The notes: generated by a model not told the origin, from the sequence alone. DNA of 64,000 nucleotides from Gonapodya prolifera JEL478 (GCA_001574975.1 KQ965757.1:198037-262036); one strand, 5' to 3'; positions 1-16,685 are shown, counted from the first letter of the stretch. Numbers and translations are program-made.

Positions 1-3000
1 TCAACCATATTTGCTTTGTGGATTTTCGGGGCGTCCGTTCCCGCGGGCATTGCCATGCGTCCTCACCATCGAGAACTTCCAACTTGAGGAACTCGTCAAG
101 GCAGTCCGTGATCGTGATCGCACCGGAAGCAGCTCGACGTGGAGGTCGTGCCGGTATGGGAAGTTGGAGGTACATGAATGTGTTAAAGGTGTAGGATTTC
201 TGGAGCAAAAGGAAACAATTGAAGCAACTTCGATAAACGCATCAATAGAACACAAGTTTGCTCACATGTCGGCAAGTCAAACATTCGAGTACGCTCCCGT
301 ACTGCCCCTGGAAATCTCTGACGATGATACTGTCGTTGGACCTCATATAGCGGTCCCACGCCCTTACAGCCTGCTGCCCCATAGGTAGCCTTGCCTCGGC
401 CTCCTCTTCACTCTTGGTCATGGGTGGAATCCGAACATTCCCAATCCGACCACGGTTGAGGTCCTCGTGCAGAGCATCCATAAGGAACGCAAGGAACTCC
501 TGCGAATCCTGCTGTTCGGTTCCCCGGAACTGGGGGGCGTGTTGACACACAGCATCCCGGAGGTCGTCGGGTACGAGGTACGTGAGATCGCCTCGCCAGA
601 GTTGCTGAACGAGCCCAGCGAAGCGCTCCGCAACAATACCGCCAGTCCCAAGGGAATTCGAGCGGTTCAGATCGCGTTTATAGCGACCGTCTAAGGGATG
701 TATGGCGAGTGGTGAGCATCATCTCACAGGTTTGAAAGTTCAGTAGGTACACTCACTCCTGAAATATGCCGCCAAAGGAACCGTCCCACTCAAGCACTGC
801 ACGGTCGAATTCATATAGCACGTATTCCCCATATTCTTCAACCCCGTCGTGCCCACATTCGCACTCGTCGGGTTCAACTCCCAGTTTTCGGGTCCAGGAC
901 CACCGAACCCGCCACCAGGTCGTACAGGAACAGCAGGAGCCGGCGCCGAGCCACCACCCCCACGAACATTGGGCGGCGATAACGGGCTGAAAAATCGCTG
1001 CTGGTGCCCGCCAGCACCAGGAGACGACGCCCTTGGCGCACGGAACGACTCGGCGTAGGGGCGTTCGAATGGCTTGGGAGGGATTAAGGGAGGTGGTTGA
1101 TTTTCTCTGGAGCCGCCCCGTTGTAGCGATCCATACGCCCCGGTAGCGGCGACGACGGGTGGAGAAGGGGGACGGAAAGGCGCCTGGAAGACGAGTCCCG
1201 CCGGACCAGAAGATTGTGCCCGTTGGGGAACGCGTGGCATAATTGATGTAGGACGGGTAAGGTCCGAGGGTTGAGGGGGGAGAGAGGGGAGAGCGGGTGG
1301 GTAGGACGACACTTGACCGCTCGGTGGGCGAGACAGTGGAAGTGCTGGGGCAGGGCCCGTGTCGAAACCGTAGGCGGCAGACGCACGGAGAGATGCGGTG
1401 CGCGGGGACGGGTTATTGATGGAAGGATCTACCGAACAGTTTGGTTCAGAATCCTTTCCCATACATCCCACTGGAAGTCGATCCTACTCACAATTGAACT
1501 CGAACCCAGCATAAGGGTCGTCGAAATCCCGAGTCCTCCCTCGCTCTTGCCCATACTCTTTCTCTGATCCTCTGCGAGAAGTGTTTGGTCGAGCCAGAGC
1601 GGCTGCCGGAGCTTGAATGTTCAAAGGAAGCGGTCGCAGGGGTTGATTCGCCCGGGGTGCTGGAGATTCGTACGCTTGAGGGTTGTAAGATTCTGCGAAC
1701 GAAGTGCCTCCGCCACCTCCGGGGCGTGAGGAGCGGTCGCTGGGATGTTTCGTAAGCTGCATATGGTGAGGTTCGTTCATGAGGAAACGAATCGTCCTCC
1801 CGTCGAACAGCAAAACATACATAGTCGGCAACCCCTCTCACGATACCATCTTGCGCCACCGCTGTCAGAGTCCAGCTCCCCTTGATGCCGATTCCTCCCC
1901 ATCCCTCGACACCTCGCTCGATGAAATCCAGCTCCTTCCCAGCGACTTGTTTCCGCCACCCCTCCCATCCTCCAGTGAGCATGACGGTCGCTGGGCGGTT
2001 CTTGGTCTCGAGCGGAGGTGCGCCCAGCCAGATTCCTAACGCGAGGTGAGCAAGCGACGGGTTGTTCGAGGGATCGGTGGAGTTGGAGTCCATGTAGACG
2101 ATGAGGCTGTAGTGGGGGAGCGTGGAGAAGGCGAGAAGGGATGGGTGGTTCGACGAAAGAGTGGCGGCGAAAAGTGCGAGGAGTGAGGGGTAGGTTAGCC
2201 TAGCGGGAGAAAAGACAATGGTTGTAAGTGCTGATCAAAGTTGACTGCAGGAAGAGCGGTCTCGCAAACTTCACACATCCGCCCTCCCAAATACTTGTGT
2301 CCCTCGCCTAAAGTGCTTTTTACTCACCCTTGCCCAACCCATCCAGGTTCTACCCGGACCGTCGCGCCTTTCTTCCATTCCTCCCCAACGTCCGTCTCCT
2401 TCTCATTCTTCGCCTCCCTCCCGGCACCGGCGACAACATTCCTCTTCCATCCGATGTGGCCCACGTCGTACTCCCCCGCCGGGCGCACGTCAAGAACAAG
2501 TATCCGAGGCGCGTTGGGACGAGAAAGGTACCCGTGTAAGCGAGATGGATCAATGGTCGGAGGAGCAGTGGGAGGAGGGGGTGGAGAGACCGCGGATGTG
2601 GGGGTGGAGTACAGGGAAGGGGAGTATGGGGTTGAACTCGACGGTAAGGGGGGAGAGAAAAGTGGGGGAGTAGCTAGCCCCGCCTTGGGTCCTGGTTTAA
2701 ATAGGTATTGCGATGAGAGACTGGAGAAAGCCGTGGTGCGCTTGCAGAACAGGGTAACTCACCGTTCATGTACTGTCCCTCAGCTTGGAAGCCAGCATTC
2801 GAGCTCCTCCCCAAGCCTCCTAGCGCCATGTCGATGTCCGCACCGGTGATCTCTTTTCTCTGCTCTCGCTGTGGTTGTTGCAAAGCACCACCGAGGCGCG
2901 GGGATGGTGACGAGCCGTTGAGTTTTGATGCGGATGAGGCTGGAGACACGAAAAGAGCAGGAGACTTGGAAGCTGCTTCCCGTGCTTTGTCAAGGGTTGA

Positions 3001-3571
3001 CCGCTGAACTTCCATTGACGCAATGACGTGGTCCACAGCGTACTTTGGGACGTAGGTGCAAAGGTGAGTGACCAGGCCTTCGAGCAAGTTCCGCCAGCGT
3101 GCTAACTACCTTCTTCACAGCTTCCAGATTCTTCATGTCGTGTGAGGAGCTTTTCAGCTTTCGCATCACTTCCGTTATAATGCTAAGTGCGTTTGGTACC
3201 AAAAGTAAGTCAGGAGTTACCCAGTGGAAACAGAAAGGGTTGTTGGTTGGTGTTTGAATTCAATCTGACAGCACGTCGGACACCCACTACATCCCGCTCA
3301 GATTTCCGACGTAGGCACCTTCAGTGTCGCCAACTTTCTCCTTTCTGCGGGCCTGATTCCGTGGGGTGGCGATTCGGATAGCAGATTGGGAAGTCAGGAT
3401 CCTTGTTGCCATCAAGCACAGAGAGAAGCCACCCACGTCCTCAAAAAACTTGGCCGCCTTATTCGCCCAGGCAGTGACGGAGAACTGCTTCGGGTCGATA
3501 TGGCGGAGTTGGTCTTCGGCTCGCGACACAAGTTCCGCGTTGGAGGGCACCGGCGAGGAAGAGGGCGGCAT
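1..3571 (-). CDS. DOA4: Ubiquitin-specific protease, Doa4/USP8 type (C-terminus outside window)
   Basis: Cysteine protease that removes ubiquitin from substrates; the Doa4/USP8 group works on endosomal cargo. Several exons read in order on the minus strand. The first (about 3571-3290, start MPPSSSPVPSN) and the next (3202-3090) give a helical N-terminal region. A rhodanese-like domain follows, with LDVRPAGEYDVGHIGW near 2480-2430 and its second half near 2160-1900, then a Pro/Ser-rich linker (1800-900). The USP domain opens with the Cys box GNTCYMNSTVQC near 840-800 and continues with QQDSQEFLAFLMDAL (530-470), ECLTCRHVS (about 260) and DCLDEFLKLEVLDG (110-60). The gene is cut before the His box. 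The second zinc-ribbon pair reads CPRE, so one expected Cys is absent. Helical N-terminus plus rhodanese plus USP is the Doa4/USP8 architecture. Exon borders are approximate, and the upstream Met at 3640 is also in frame. Confidence 0.85.
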
Positions 3572-3856
3572 AGCGGAAGCCACCGAAAGAGCCCGGTAAA
3601 GTGGATGGGTGTCTGCGAGCCCGGACCAACGCTCCCACACGGTGAAGTTTCTGAAGATTGCGTTGTGGGGTTTAGCCGAGATATTCTGGCGGGGTCAGCA
3701 ACCGAGCAAGTACACAAGGCCAACAAAGCGCAGAGTTATGCACCTGCTGTCGCCGTGATCCTGATTCCATATCTTTTGCAGCTTCATCCCAACAACATGA
3801 GGATTATATAGACAGTGTACATGCACTATTCACATATTATGTTTTAGTCTCCAACG

Positions 3857-7400
<3,544 letters not shown>

Positions 7401-7721
7401 CACACACAGGCGACTGGATGGTCTCAGCGCACGCTGTCCGAGGTGCAGTCTGTGCAGAGAAGCCGACTCGTAACAACGCGGCTTCGGTCAAGCCTTTGGG
7501 CAAATGTGAACTCCAGATGAACTCAAATCAGTACTCAATGACAATCAAATGTATATATACATAGGACTGCTTCGTGTGGTGTTCATCTCAAGGTGACATT
7601 CCGACCAAAATGGTTTTGGCACGCAGGCACCGAAGTGATCACGAAGTCTGCGGAACCAAAATCAGATTTCAGAAGATGTGAAATGGGATAGACAGAACAG
7701 GCTGTGGGATATCAGGCAAAC
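7401..7721. other. Intergenic, GFA1 5' flank
   Basis: This gap of about 320 bases between the GFA1 start and the next minus-strand reading frame should hold the GFA1 promoter. An A/T-rich stretch with tatatatac lies near 7552-7560. No gene was recognised. Confidence 0.4.
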
Positions 7722-8417
7722 TCACCCGCCAGAAACGAAAGTCTCCACCCAGGCACGGAGCTTTCCACCAAGACGACTGCTTCCTGTTTCAACTCCATTA
7801 CCCGCACGCGTTGTTTGAGTTCCTGATTCTCTGGGAGTTCCGTGAACCCTGCGCGAAATGTCGCACTTGCAACGGAACTCGTAAGCCATGACTGTTGCAG
7901 TCACGGATCCACATGTTCGCAGCAGGTGCGCAAGCTGTCGGACGGCTGCACGGTATGATACGACAAGATCATCCATATTGTCGTCCTCGAATGTGTCGTC
8001 TTCGCTGGAGTACGACACGACAACCTCACGGAGGCGGGGAAGGCATCCTTGCATGATTGCAGAGACAAGCTCGAGCAAGTCACGTCGCTGAAAGTTATCA
8101 AGAAATCCCAGCTCGAGCTTTTCAATATTGTTGTGGCGCTTGGCCGTGCCATCTGGGGTGCAGAACTGGAAATTGTTGAGGTGCACCGGTTCTCGACATG
8201 GAACCAGCAACTGCTGCAATGAGAAAATCGTTAAGTCTGACTGCGGGCGGCGTGAACATCGTCGCTGCAAATACAGACCATTCAGAATTGCCGAGTGAAT
8301 CTCGTGAAATCGTCGGCAGACCGGAGGGATATGGGTGTGGAATTCCCCATATCCGCTAGGAGAACCAGAGTGCGAATAAAAATTTCCTTGAACTGCAGTG
8401 TTTTCACACTTTCTCAC
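7722..8417 (-). CDS. Hypothetical protein, F-box/LRR-like fragment
   Basis: Open frame of 231 codons with no recognised family. Its middle has a regular leucine pattern, with IEKLELGFLDNFQRRDLLEL and then LPRLREVVVSYSSEDD. This resembles the leucine-rich C-terminal halves of the F-box proteins at 29082 and 34084. No F-box is seen at its N-terminus, so it may be a truncated copy or lack a first exon. It lies head to head with the decayed MYND gene at about 8575. Coding status is uncertain. Confidence 0.35.
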   Translation of the reverse strand: MRKCENTAVQGNFYSHSGSPSGYGEFHTHIPPVCRRFHEIHSAILNGLYLQRRCSRRPQSDLTIFSLQQLLVPCREPVHLNNFQFCTPDGTAKRHNNIEKLELGFLDNFQRRDLLELVSAIMQGCLPRLREVVVSYSSEDDTFEDDNMDDLVVSYRAAVRQLAHLLRTCGSVTATVMAYEFRCKCDISRRVHGTPRESGTQTTRAGNGVETGSSRLGGKLRAWVETFVSGG

Positions 8418-8574
8418 TCACCGACCAAAGCACATCCGAAACCCGCGATAAGAAACCCGACGACGCGGGCCAACTCGCTCGGCCATTGCTCTCTTCCCTC
8501 AAATTCTTCACTTTTTCTCCTTCCTCCACTCGCTTTCCGAGTCGCGACATGTCGGTGTTGGGTGCACCTGAGCA

Positions 8575-9390
8575 CCTGGCGAATGATGGAATCCCGTGAC
8601 GACGGATGCAGAAGGACTATTGGCGAGCTCACGAAACCCTGGATAGTCGCTAGGGATGTCCCTCGAAACCATCCTTTGTATGCGAAGTTGGTGAAGACTG
8701 GCAAAGATGGGCTTGCCAGTTTCTTCTCCTCCAAAGCGAACAACCCGGACCCGGAGCCGACGGCCCTGCAGTAGGATCTCTCCCTATTCCAAAAGAAAAT
8801 GGCCACACATCGAAAAGTCATGTCGGTCCTCCTGGCCAGCACTCTCGGCAGGATCTCGCGAAACACTGTTTGCCTGAAGATGCAAGGGAGTTTGACCCGT
8901 CCAAACCACATGATTTCATACTACATGATTTCATACTTCCTCAACAACGACCGCTGGATCGCGGCTCTTTGCAGGGTCGAGTCCATTGCCACCGTTCCGA
9001 TACCCAACATGAAGAATATATTGCTCCTGTGGCAGCGATTCGAGGCGTCCGAGGCGTCGCTGGAACTGGCATACGAAATCAAGTTTTCTCACTTCTGTGT
9101 TGAGGGAGGTGATACAGAGCGAGCTCGGGAAGAGCCCAATGATGCCCAGGCGTTTGTTCGCAATCGGCGGGACGAGATTAAAGTTCAGTGCTTCGAGATG
9201 GTCTGTGCAGCTGTGGGGTGTCTCAAACTCGCTCCAAAGAAGAAGTGCGGGCGGTGGATGATGGCCATGTACTGCGACGCTGAGTGCCAGAGAAAACATT
9301 AGGCGAGGCATAAAGCGGTGTGTAGGAAGGACTTTTGGAACGTGGAGGGCATACTGCCGACGGGGGACTGGCATTCAGAGCTGGTGTGAT
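8575..9390 (+). pseudogene. MYND zinc-finger family, decayed copy 1
   Basis: Five copies of one family occur in this window. This one keeps an N-terminal block (about 8580-8770, with DVPRNHPLYAKL), then a stop, then ATHRKVMSVLLAS from 8799. It ends in a MYND-like finger, VCAAVGCLKLAPKKKCGRW and then MAMYCDAECQRKH. TAG at 9301 stands where MYND domains have Trp in the HWxxHK motif; the following bases still read ARHKAVCRKDFWNV. One further zinc-ligand Cys is Trp (CGRW). The middle of the protein is much shorter than in copies 4 and 5. Family membership rests on alignment by eye with the other copies; function is unknown. Confidence 0.65.
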
Positions 9391-9699
9391 AACTAATGAA
9401 ACTCGATGGAGCTCCAGTTCACGCCAGTTGACGTGGATTTGAGAAGACGTCCAAGAGCGAATCGTACGGAGTACATTTAGCAGTTAATTATTTAGGTTCC
9501 ATCATTGATGCTGATACTGTGATTACAAATCCATTTCATAAGATAACATAAAACTTGAGATTCGCTTCAACGACAACAAATATTGAGACTCATGAGATCC
9601 ATAGATCCAAAGCGTCTCGGCACTGCAAGTACATAAATCCCTGGAGGAGTTGGTAAAGTTAGATCACCGACACCACTGTTTTGAATTCAATCGACCTCC

Positions 9700-11330
9700 G
9701 CAAACCCTTCAGACGCCGCTCCCTTCGCAACCAAGTAGTGGACTATTTCCGTCATCCCCATATTACCAGCCCGAGGCACGTAGAGTCCATCCTTCATGGT
9801 CACTATGATTCAAATCTGCTCCTGCTTCAACAAGTCTCTGAATGATCGGAAAGCGATTGCTGCGGGGTGTCTTCGAGTAGCTGACACATGCATTGTGCAA
9901 AGCATCGCAAATATTCTTAATGGTTGGACTGGGAGCGTTTTCCAAAAGTCGTTCAACAATTCCAACGTGACCCTCCCATACAGCAACATCAAGTGCTGAG
10001 GTGACGGAGTCCCGCGCCATTTCGTTTGGACTTGCCGCTCAATTGAGCAGAAGGCAGACAATGTCGGGTTGCTCCTCTGTCGAGGAGGTATTCGACATGA
10101 TGGAGCTTTCTCTGAACAATGCTTCGAACCATCACATTCTCTCTCCAGGGGTATGCGGCTGTGTGGCGGATGGCATCCAAATCCGCACCCAAACCAATCA
10201 AGTAGTCAGCCACATCCAAATAATCTCCTGCCAGTGCAGTCAGTCATGAGAGGAGTCGGGCTGGATACATTTGGATTAAATGTTTCAACAAGTGCGGACC
10301 AAGCACGTCGTTCACAGTGACCTCCCCAGATTCGATCAAATGCCTCACTTCGTCTAGTTCGCCTTTGTGGCATGCTAGAAGTAACTTCAAGGGCAATATT
10401 TGATTTTCAGTAAGGCCATGAAATCCGCAGGTCTCTGCCAAGAACGCAACGCAGTCCATACATTAATGCTGTGTGGCCGTCACTGTCCATCACCTGTCCG
10501 CGCCAAAAAACATTTCATGGTAGGGAGTGCATCACGAGGAGACTCGATCAAATCCTTCCCGTGCACCGCCTGCATCAAAAGAGTCCTCTACGAACGCTCC
10601 TCCCTTGCGTTCACATCATTGTTGAAATCCAAAATTGCAGCAAGGGCGACTTCGCAGCGATTGCGGGATGCATGAAACGAGAGGAACTTTTTGTGTCACA
10701 ATCCTGGATCATCCGAGTTCTTATCATGCTCAATAAGGAGTTTTAGTGCTACTCCCTGATTGCTCTGGATGGCCTCGTGTGGCAACAGGTAGTAAACGCG
10801 AGCTCCCCGGTCCAAGAGAAGGGGTACAATATCACAGTGTCCATGGATTACTGCCAGAAATAATGTACCTTCCGCACGTGGGAGTCCAGCCACAATAGCG
10901 TCCGCCACCACATCGTCCAAGTCAGAGTCAATGTGGTTGTAGAGGTCCAAGTTGGGATCCCCGCCTCTATCCAGCAAAAGCGTAACGAGGGCAAGATTCC
11001 ATGGCGACAAGCTCCGCAAAGAGGTGTGGTGTTAAGTTCTGGTTTGAATTACACCATGGCAGTTGGGGACGCTCCCCGATTGAGAAGACCTCCCACCACG
11101 TCCATTGTGGTCTCCGATAGGAATCGCCAAGTTTCTTCCAAGATCGCCTTATCCACGCCGCCGTATTTCTTTGTGCTTCTCATTGCGATGGAATTCGGTT
11201 CGGTGAGGAGGTGGAAGAGGTTTATGTTGAGACCCGAAGATGGTAGGGTCAGGCGATGCTCCGTAATGTCTTCAGCGATGCGACGGATTGTCTCGCGAGG
11301 TAGCAACTGGAGCGGAAACGGCGAGGCCAT
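9700..11330 (-). pseudogene. Ankyrin-repeat protein, decayed
   Basis: The start MASPFPLQLLPRETIRRI lies at 11330. An N-terminal region (about 95 residues, with LLTEPNSIAMRSTKKYG) is followed by ankyrin-type repeats: LVTLLLDRGGDPNLDLYNH (about 10990-10920), HCDIVPLLLDRGARVYYL (about 10830), GELDEVRHLIESGEVTVNDV (about 10330), DVADYLIGLGADLDAIRHTA (about 10215) and HVGIVERLLENAP (about 9950). The repeats lie in changing frames. TAA near 11049 follows SPTAMV, a frameshift follows it near 11010, and further frame changes and stops lie downstream. A second, shorter relic of the same N-terminal region lies at 58620-58990. Function would have been protein-protein interaction. Confidence 0.7.
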
Positions 11331-13099
11331 TCTATCGTCGGGTTTGTAGACTCTCCGGTAGTTGGACTTTGTCCTTGCCAGCCAATATATAATCTCAGAG
11401 AAGCGAACTATGGGGGTACAGCAGCACATAAAGACATGTACACAAGGATGTCACTCAATGACAACAAGAATTCAGTCGTCAGAAAGTGGCGAACCATGAG
11501 ACACGACATGGGTGTCTCCTTGCGGCAAAAATGTGATGGTTGCACAGATGGGTGACGTCACAGCATAATCACACGGGAGGTGGGAAAGCGAAACAAACTG
11601 CTCTTTTCGGTAGGTGGACATATTTCCGTGTTGACAAGACGAAAGTGTGGCCAGCGGAAGGTGCCAGGTGCAGGCAGGTGGTGATGAAAATGGTCAACCC
11701 CCCAAAGATGTATCATGCAAGTGCCGGGGCATGGTACCTATTGCTGCGCAGATTTCTTTGAGTCCCGCTTAGGGCAACTGTGCGTGGTAGATGACGCTGA
11801 GTAGACCACGTTTTCCCAAAAGCTGTCGCGCGCGCCGTCTCCAATCGCATCTTCGGGGAGTATGCCTATAGCATTAATGCACCCACACATAAAGAAAGGT
11901 ACGTGGCTCAGCCACAGCGTAAAATAAGGTGGGATGAATCGGTGACGCTGCATTTCGCGTTCACAAAATAGCACAGCTTCGGGAGTAGGCAAGGGATACA
12001 AAAAGAAACCAAGGAAAGCTTTCAGCAGCTTGTGCGTGAGAGGTACGAGGTGCGAAGTAAATCGTTATTGCGGAAGGAACACAAGAAATCGCTGAGCCCG
12101 GCGCCCGCTCGTCCAAGGGCACCAAAAAAGTAAGAGGAAGACCACTGCCTCAACAGACCGAATCACTTGCACGAATGATCTCTTTCCTCAATCACATTCG
12201 TAGTTCGTTAGCAGTTATCCGTTTGGAAGGGGCGGTGAGTCGGAGTGTGATGATGCAGTCTTATGTAATTGGAAGAAAGATGTTCCGTTGCGCGATCTTG
12301 AATCGGCTGGGCGATCGCACGGCATGGGGAAGGATTTGTGGAACTGGACGACGTTGCCCTTGATCACTCGTGACGTGTTTAAGCTAGTGATGTTATGCTG
12401 CTCCACTTTTCAAACACTGTTCGTATAGTTTGGCGAACAGAACAGGTCATTGTTTTATTTACGCCGATAACAGGGTGAAGCACAAGCCGTCAATAAAAAT
12501 GGAATGATTGGTGAAGGAATAATATCTACGGCGCCCACCTGTGCCAACGAACTCTTCTCGAATAAAGTTTCCAAACTGCTGAGTCATAACCTTGCATCAA
12601 ACAATCGCAACCCATTTCGGGAACAGATTGGGCTTATATATTGCTGACCAAGTATATTGTACGTCACGGCCCCTCTTGGCTTGATATCCCGAGGGGCAGG
12701 TACCTCGGCTGTTTTCTCTTGTTTGCTTGGTTCGGGCGGTCTTTGAGTTGGCCGCGGCTGAGTTTCTCCGTAAGGGATTACGCAAGGGGTGTGTCTGCCG
12801 CACGGCCTGGCCGAGAAATGGACGGGGGCGCACGCGAATCGGGCGAGTTGGGTGGAGAGAAGGAAAGGAAAAGTTGAGTAGAGTGTAGTGGGAGTAAATA
12901 CGAGACGAGAATAGAGTTCGGCGATTCCCTACTATATTGGGAGATATATACCGCCGACAGCTCAGGGTCGAGTCCGGACCGCACTTTGCTTGGAGGCTTC
13001 ACGTGGAAGGCTCTTAATATGTTCCCGATGCGAACGAGCTAGGAAGGAAAGAAGGTTAAGAGCTCCGGGCGCCAGACTCATCAGCACCAGAGGCAGAGA
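11331..13099. other. Intergenic region without recognised gene
   Basis: About 1.8 kb. Short open frames here show no recognisable family or codon pattern. One TGACGTCA palindrome lies at 11553-11560. The last 400 bases should contain the promoter and 5' leader of the Zn2Cys6 gene. Confidence 0.5.
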
Positions 13100-16083
13100 A
13101 TGAACGAGATGGGAGCGCACATGGAGAATCAACACACGCACACGCCGTCGTCGCCGCTGAGTGGAGCGGACAAGGATCGACAAGCACTGGAGACGTCGCC
13201 CAAACCGGTCTCGCGTGGTGCGCAGAAGAGAGTCTCGCGGGTGGGTCTCCTCTTCTTTCTCTTCTCCTTCACCAAACCCACACTGACACCCACACCGCTT
13301 TTTTCCTTCCCTCCCGCCCATCACACATCATCCATCGCAGGCCTGTGACTCCTGCAACGTCCGCAAACGACGCTGCGACAACGCAGTTCCCGTGTGTACT
13401 CAATGCCTGTAAGTCTCTTTCTCCCTTTCTCCCTTTCTCCCTTTCTCCCCCCTCCCTTCTCCCCCTCACTCTCTGACTGACGACTGACAATTACGCCTCC
13501 ACTCAGCACTGTCGGGGCAGACTGCACATACAACCGCCACGTGCGTAGGCGGGGACCGCCAAAGGGGTACTCGTTCACCCACTCGCGCAAAACTTCAACT
13601 TCGGGGTCGGGGTCGGCACGGAGAAATGCGCGAGGGACGCGGAGAAGGAGGCCGGCGTGGGAGGATAGTGACGAGGAAGAGGATGAGGAAAGCGTGGAGA
13701 GTGAGGAGAGCGACCACACAGAAGTGTCGTCTCCCTGCGCGGTTGCGGAACTGGCCGACACCGACGTGAAACCGAATGCTACTGGATCCCCCGCAAGCAC
13801 GGCCGTGGACTCCCTCTCTATCTTCCACCCCACGCCGTCTCCCACACTCGGTGCTGCTTCACCGCACCCAACCACGACCACACAATCATGCCAACCGACC
13901 TTCCATCCCGCCCACCACGTGCACCAGCCGCCGTTCCGCCCACACTCCGTACCACCACCGCACCTCAACATCCAAAGCCAATACCACCCGGCCGCCCTCC
14001 CCTCCTCCACCTCACTCATCAAATCATTCACACCCCTCTCCCTCCACCCATCCCTCCTCGCCCAGCTCTCGGCCACCGACATTGCGGGTTGGGACGTGGT
14101 TTACGCTAGTATCCTGGCAGCTGCCGCGGAACTGTGGGACGAGCCGAGCAGCAAGGGGTGGAGTTTGTTTACCTCGCCCGGGAGAAAGGAGGAACTTGTA
14201 GCGTGGGAAGGTGTGGTTCCGAAGATGGTACGTATATATCGGCGTTGTCGCTCGTACTCAAACCCCAGAGTAACTCACCACCCCCACCCACCACACAGAC
14301 GACTCTCCGACACAATCTCGCCGTGCTCTCCACGTACCTGCCCCCAGCCGTCCTTTCCACACCATGGGGCTCCGTCACCACCATATCGCCGATGTGGTCT
14401 CTCCACGACGGCTACCCACCAACTGCTGCCCCTGGGACGAACCCGGCGTTCGTGACCATTCCTACCGTTGGCGCGGCGTACGTGGCGATCCTCCACTGCG
14501 CAACCACGGCGTTCCTGCACTTCCCTCCCTCTCCGCGCTCCTCCACCTCCAACCCCACCTCCCACCCCTCACCCCCACCACCAACCTCGGCGTACCCATC
14601 CTTCTTCACCGCCCTCCACTCCACCACCCACCTAACCTCAATCCTCGCCACCATCCTCAGTCTCGCCCCATCCTCCATCCTCAACTTCCCGCCACACACC
14701 CCGGCGCTCCTCGCCCACGCCGGGCGCGTCCTGCTCGCGGGCCAGGGCGTGCCGGGCGCGGGTGTGAGGGAGCACACGAAGGCGGCGACGGCGGTGGTGG
14801 TAAAGGCGTTGCACGTGATGGCGGGGACGTACCCCGAGGCGGGGGTTGCCGCCGGGGAGCTTTTGCGGGAACTTGAGTCGGGCGCGGGCGTGGGGAGTGG
14901 CAATGTCGGCGTCAAGATGGAGGGCTCAACCTCAGGGGATACGTCCGGGCTCGCGCCTGGTCTCGGGCTTGGAGTCGGAGGTGGATTTGGAGCCGCCCAA
15001 GAGTACAAAATGGAGGGCGTAGGCGCGGGCGGTCTGGCGCCGATGTACCCGTTGGGGATGATCGCGGGACCCGCGCCGGCGTACTCCTCTTTTGGGCTCC
15101 CACTTCAGCTTGGGGGGGCAGGAGCGCCGGTCTCACCACTTTCGCCCACGACTCCCGTGTCGCCCTTCCCACCATCCCCTGCTTCTACGTCTCTACTGGG
15201 CGGATCAACGGGACTGGCTCAGGTTCAAGGCCACGCGCCCTTCTTCGGCACAACGACAGGATACTCGGCCGCGGGGCAGGGGCAATACGTGTTCTTCCCA
15301 ACCTCACCCACCGGCCATTCCTTCCCCACATACCCTTCCGCATGGCCCACCATCGCGCACGCGCATGCACAGGGCGTCGTGTCACCACAGGGATGGCAGT
15401 ATGCGCCATCGACTGCCGGACTCTCGCCACGCCCGACAATGACGTCTGTCGCGTCCGGCTACTCCGTGATGGGCATGACGGGTGCTTTTGTCGGCAGTGG
15501 TGTGCCCCAGACGTTGGGCCAACTCGCGCCGCACTACCGGCCGCCGCCTATGTACTCACCCCACGCGTCCAGTGCGTCGATCCACATGCAAAAGCCGGCT
15601 TTGCAGGACAGCCCCACACTCGCGCCTCCGCCTCCGCCGCCTGGAGCAGTGCCCCCCAGCGCAGCGCTCGCGATGGTAGCTGCAGAGCTGGGACTCGGTC
15701 TGGGCGCGGGTCTCGACATCAAACCATCCCCATCACTCGCTCTTCCTGCCGAACACCCCACCAACACCACCACCACCCTTTACGGGGCCCACCCGACCCT
15801 CTCGTCGTCCGACTACCAAGCCTACCCCAACTTCCCCATGATCCGCCCTCGCTCGGGCCCCATACCCTTCCTCACAAACGCGGCCAACATGAGCGACGTC
15901 GTGGTTGGGTTTGGGGATATGGGCGCCGGCGGTAGAAGTGGGAGTGTGGGTGGGAGTTTGGGAAAGACGAGCGTGGAAGGTGTCTTCTCGGACAGTGGCA
16001 GTGGCAGCTTTGCGGCGGTGTTGGATGGAGATGCGGTTCCTGTGACAGATTTCTTTCTGGAGGGAGAGTTTGGGATGGAGTAA
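13100..16083 (+). CDS. Zn2Cys6 (Gal4-type) transcription factor
   Basis: Nuclear DNA-binding regulator. Four exons fit without frame conflict: 13100-13240, 13341-13408, 13507-14227 and 14299-16083, giving 904 residues. The zinc cluster spans the first two introns and reads ACDSCNVRKRRCDNAVPVC, TQCL, then TVGADC. Spacing is C-x2-C-x6-C-x6-C-x2-C-x6-C, and it is followed by the basic linker RRRGPPKGY. An acidic Asp/Glu-Ser stretch lies near 13660-13720. A central region (14300-14880) has conserved-looking helices. The rest is rich in Gly, Pro, Ser and Thr, as expected of an activation region. No fungal-specific TF domain was identified with certainty. Target genes are unknown. The third exon boundary (PKM/TTLRHN) uses a GTACGT donor. 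Confidence 0.9.
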
Positions 16084-16685
16084 TGGGGTGGAGCAGCGGG
16101 AGGGAGAGGTGGTTGGCGGGACGTTTTTCCGGGCAAGAGGTCGTGAAAAAAATGGTTGAATGGGTAATGGACACAAGTCACAATAACAGTAGTAACACGT
16201 GTGGACACTCGTTACTCGTTACGGGACACGCATGTCGGGCGGCATCTTTCATTTTGTGGAGTGGTTTTCTCTCGTGACTTTTTAGTCTTCATTCATTTTG
16301 GGGCCTGCTCGCCCTTCCTATTGGATTCGCCTTCGTGATTTCGCTTTGAAAAAGCACCATACACCGGACTCTCGACTCTGCCGAGCGTAATGAATGCACT
16401 TTAATTGGAGAATGTTTTTCTTTGTTTTGTCTGCACTGTGCACTGTAACAGTAGAATTTGGAATGCAAATGTTTTTAAGATGTTCCAATGACCGGGACGC
16501 GAAGGTACCAATCTTTTCTCAAACAGTACTGGCAACAGCCATTTCACCAAAAAAAAAAAAAAAAAAAAAAACCTTCGAAACGGCCAGAAATATGACTTTC
16601 GGAGCAATGTGAAAAGATGTTATTACAAACCCCTTTCTGAATCAAACTATTTTTCCACTACGACGGATATTGAAACTCGAAACAC
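16084..16685. repeat. Intergenic with poly-A tract
   Basis: About 600 bases between the Zn2Cys6 gene and MYND copy 2. The only notable feature is a run of just over 20 A at about 16550-16571. It lies upstream of the MYND copy, so it is not a retrocopy tail of that copy. Confidence 0.6.

Noticed and set aside
11738-12001. 87-codon minus-strand frame starting MYPLPTPEAVLF
   Set aside because: No motif, no splice context and no paralogue in the window.
13321-14082. 253-codon minus-strand open frame
   Set aside because: It is antisense to the Zn2Cys6 gene, crosses two of that gene's introns, and has no family motif.
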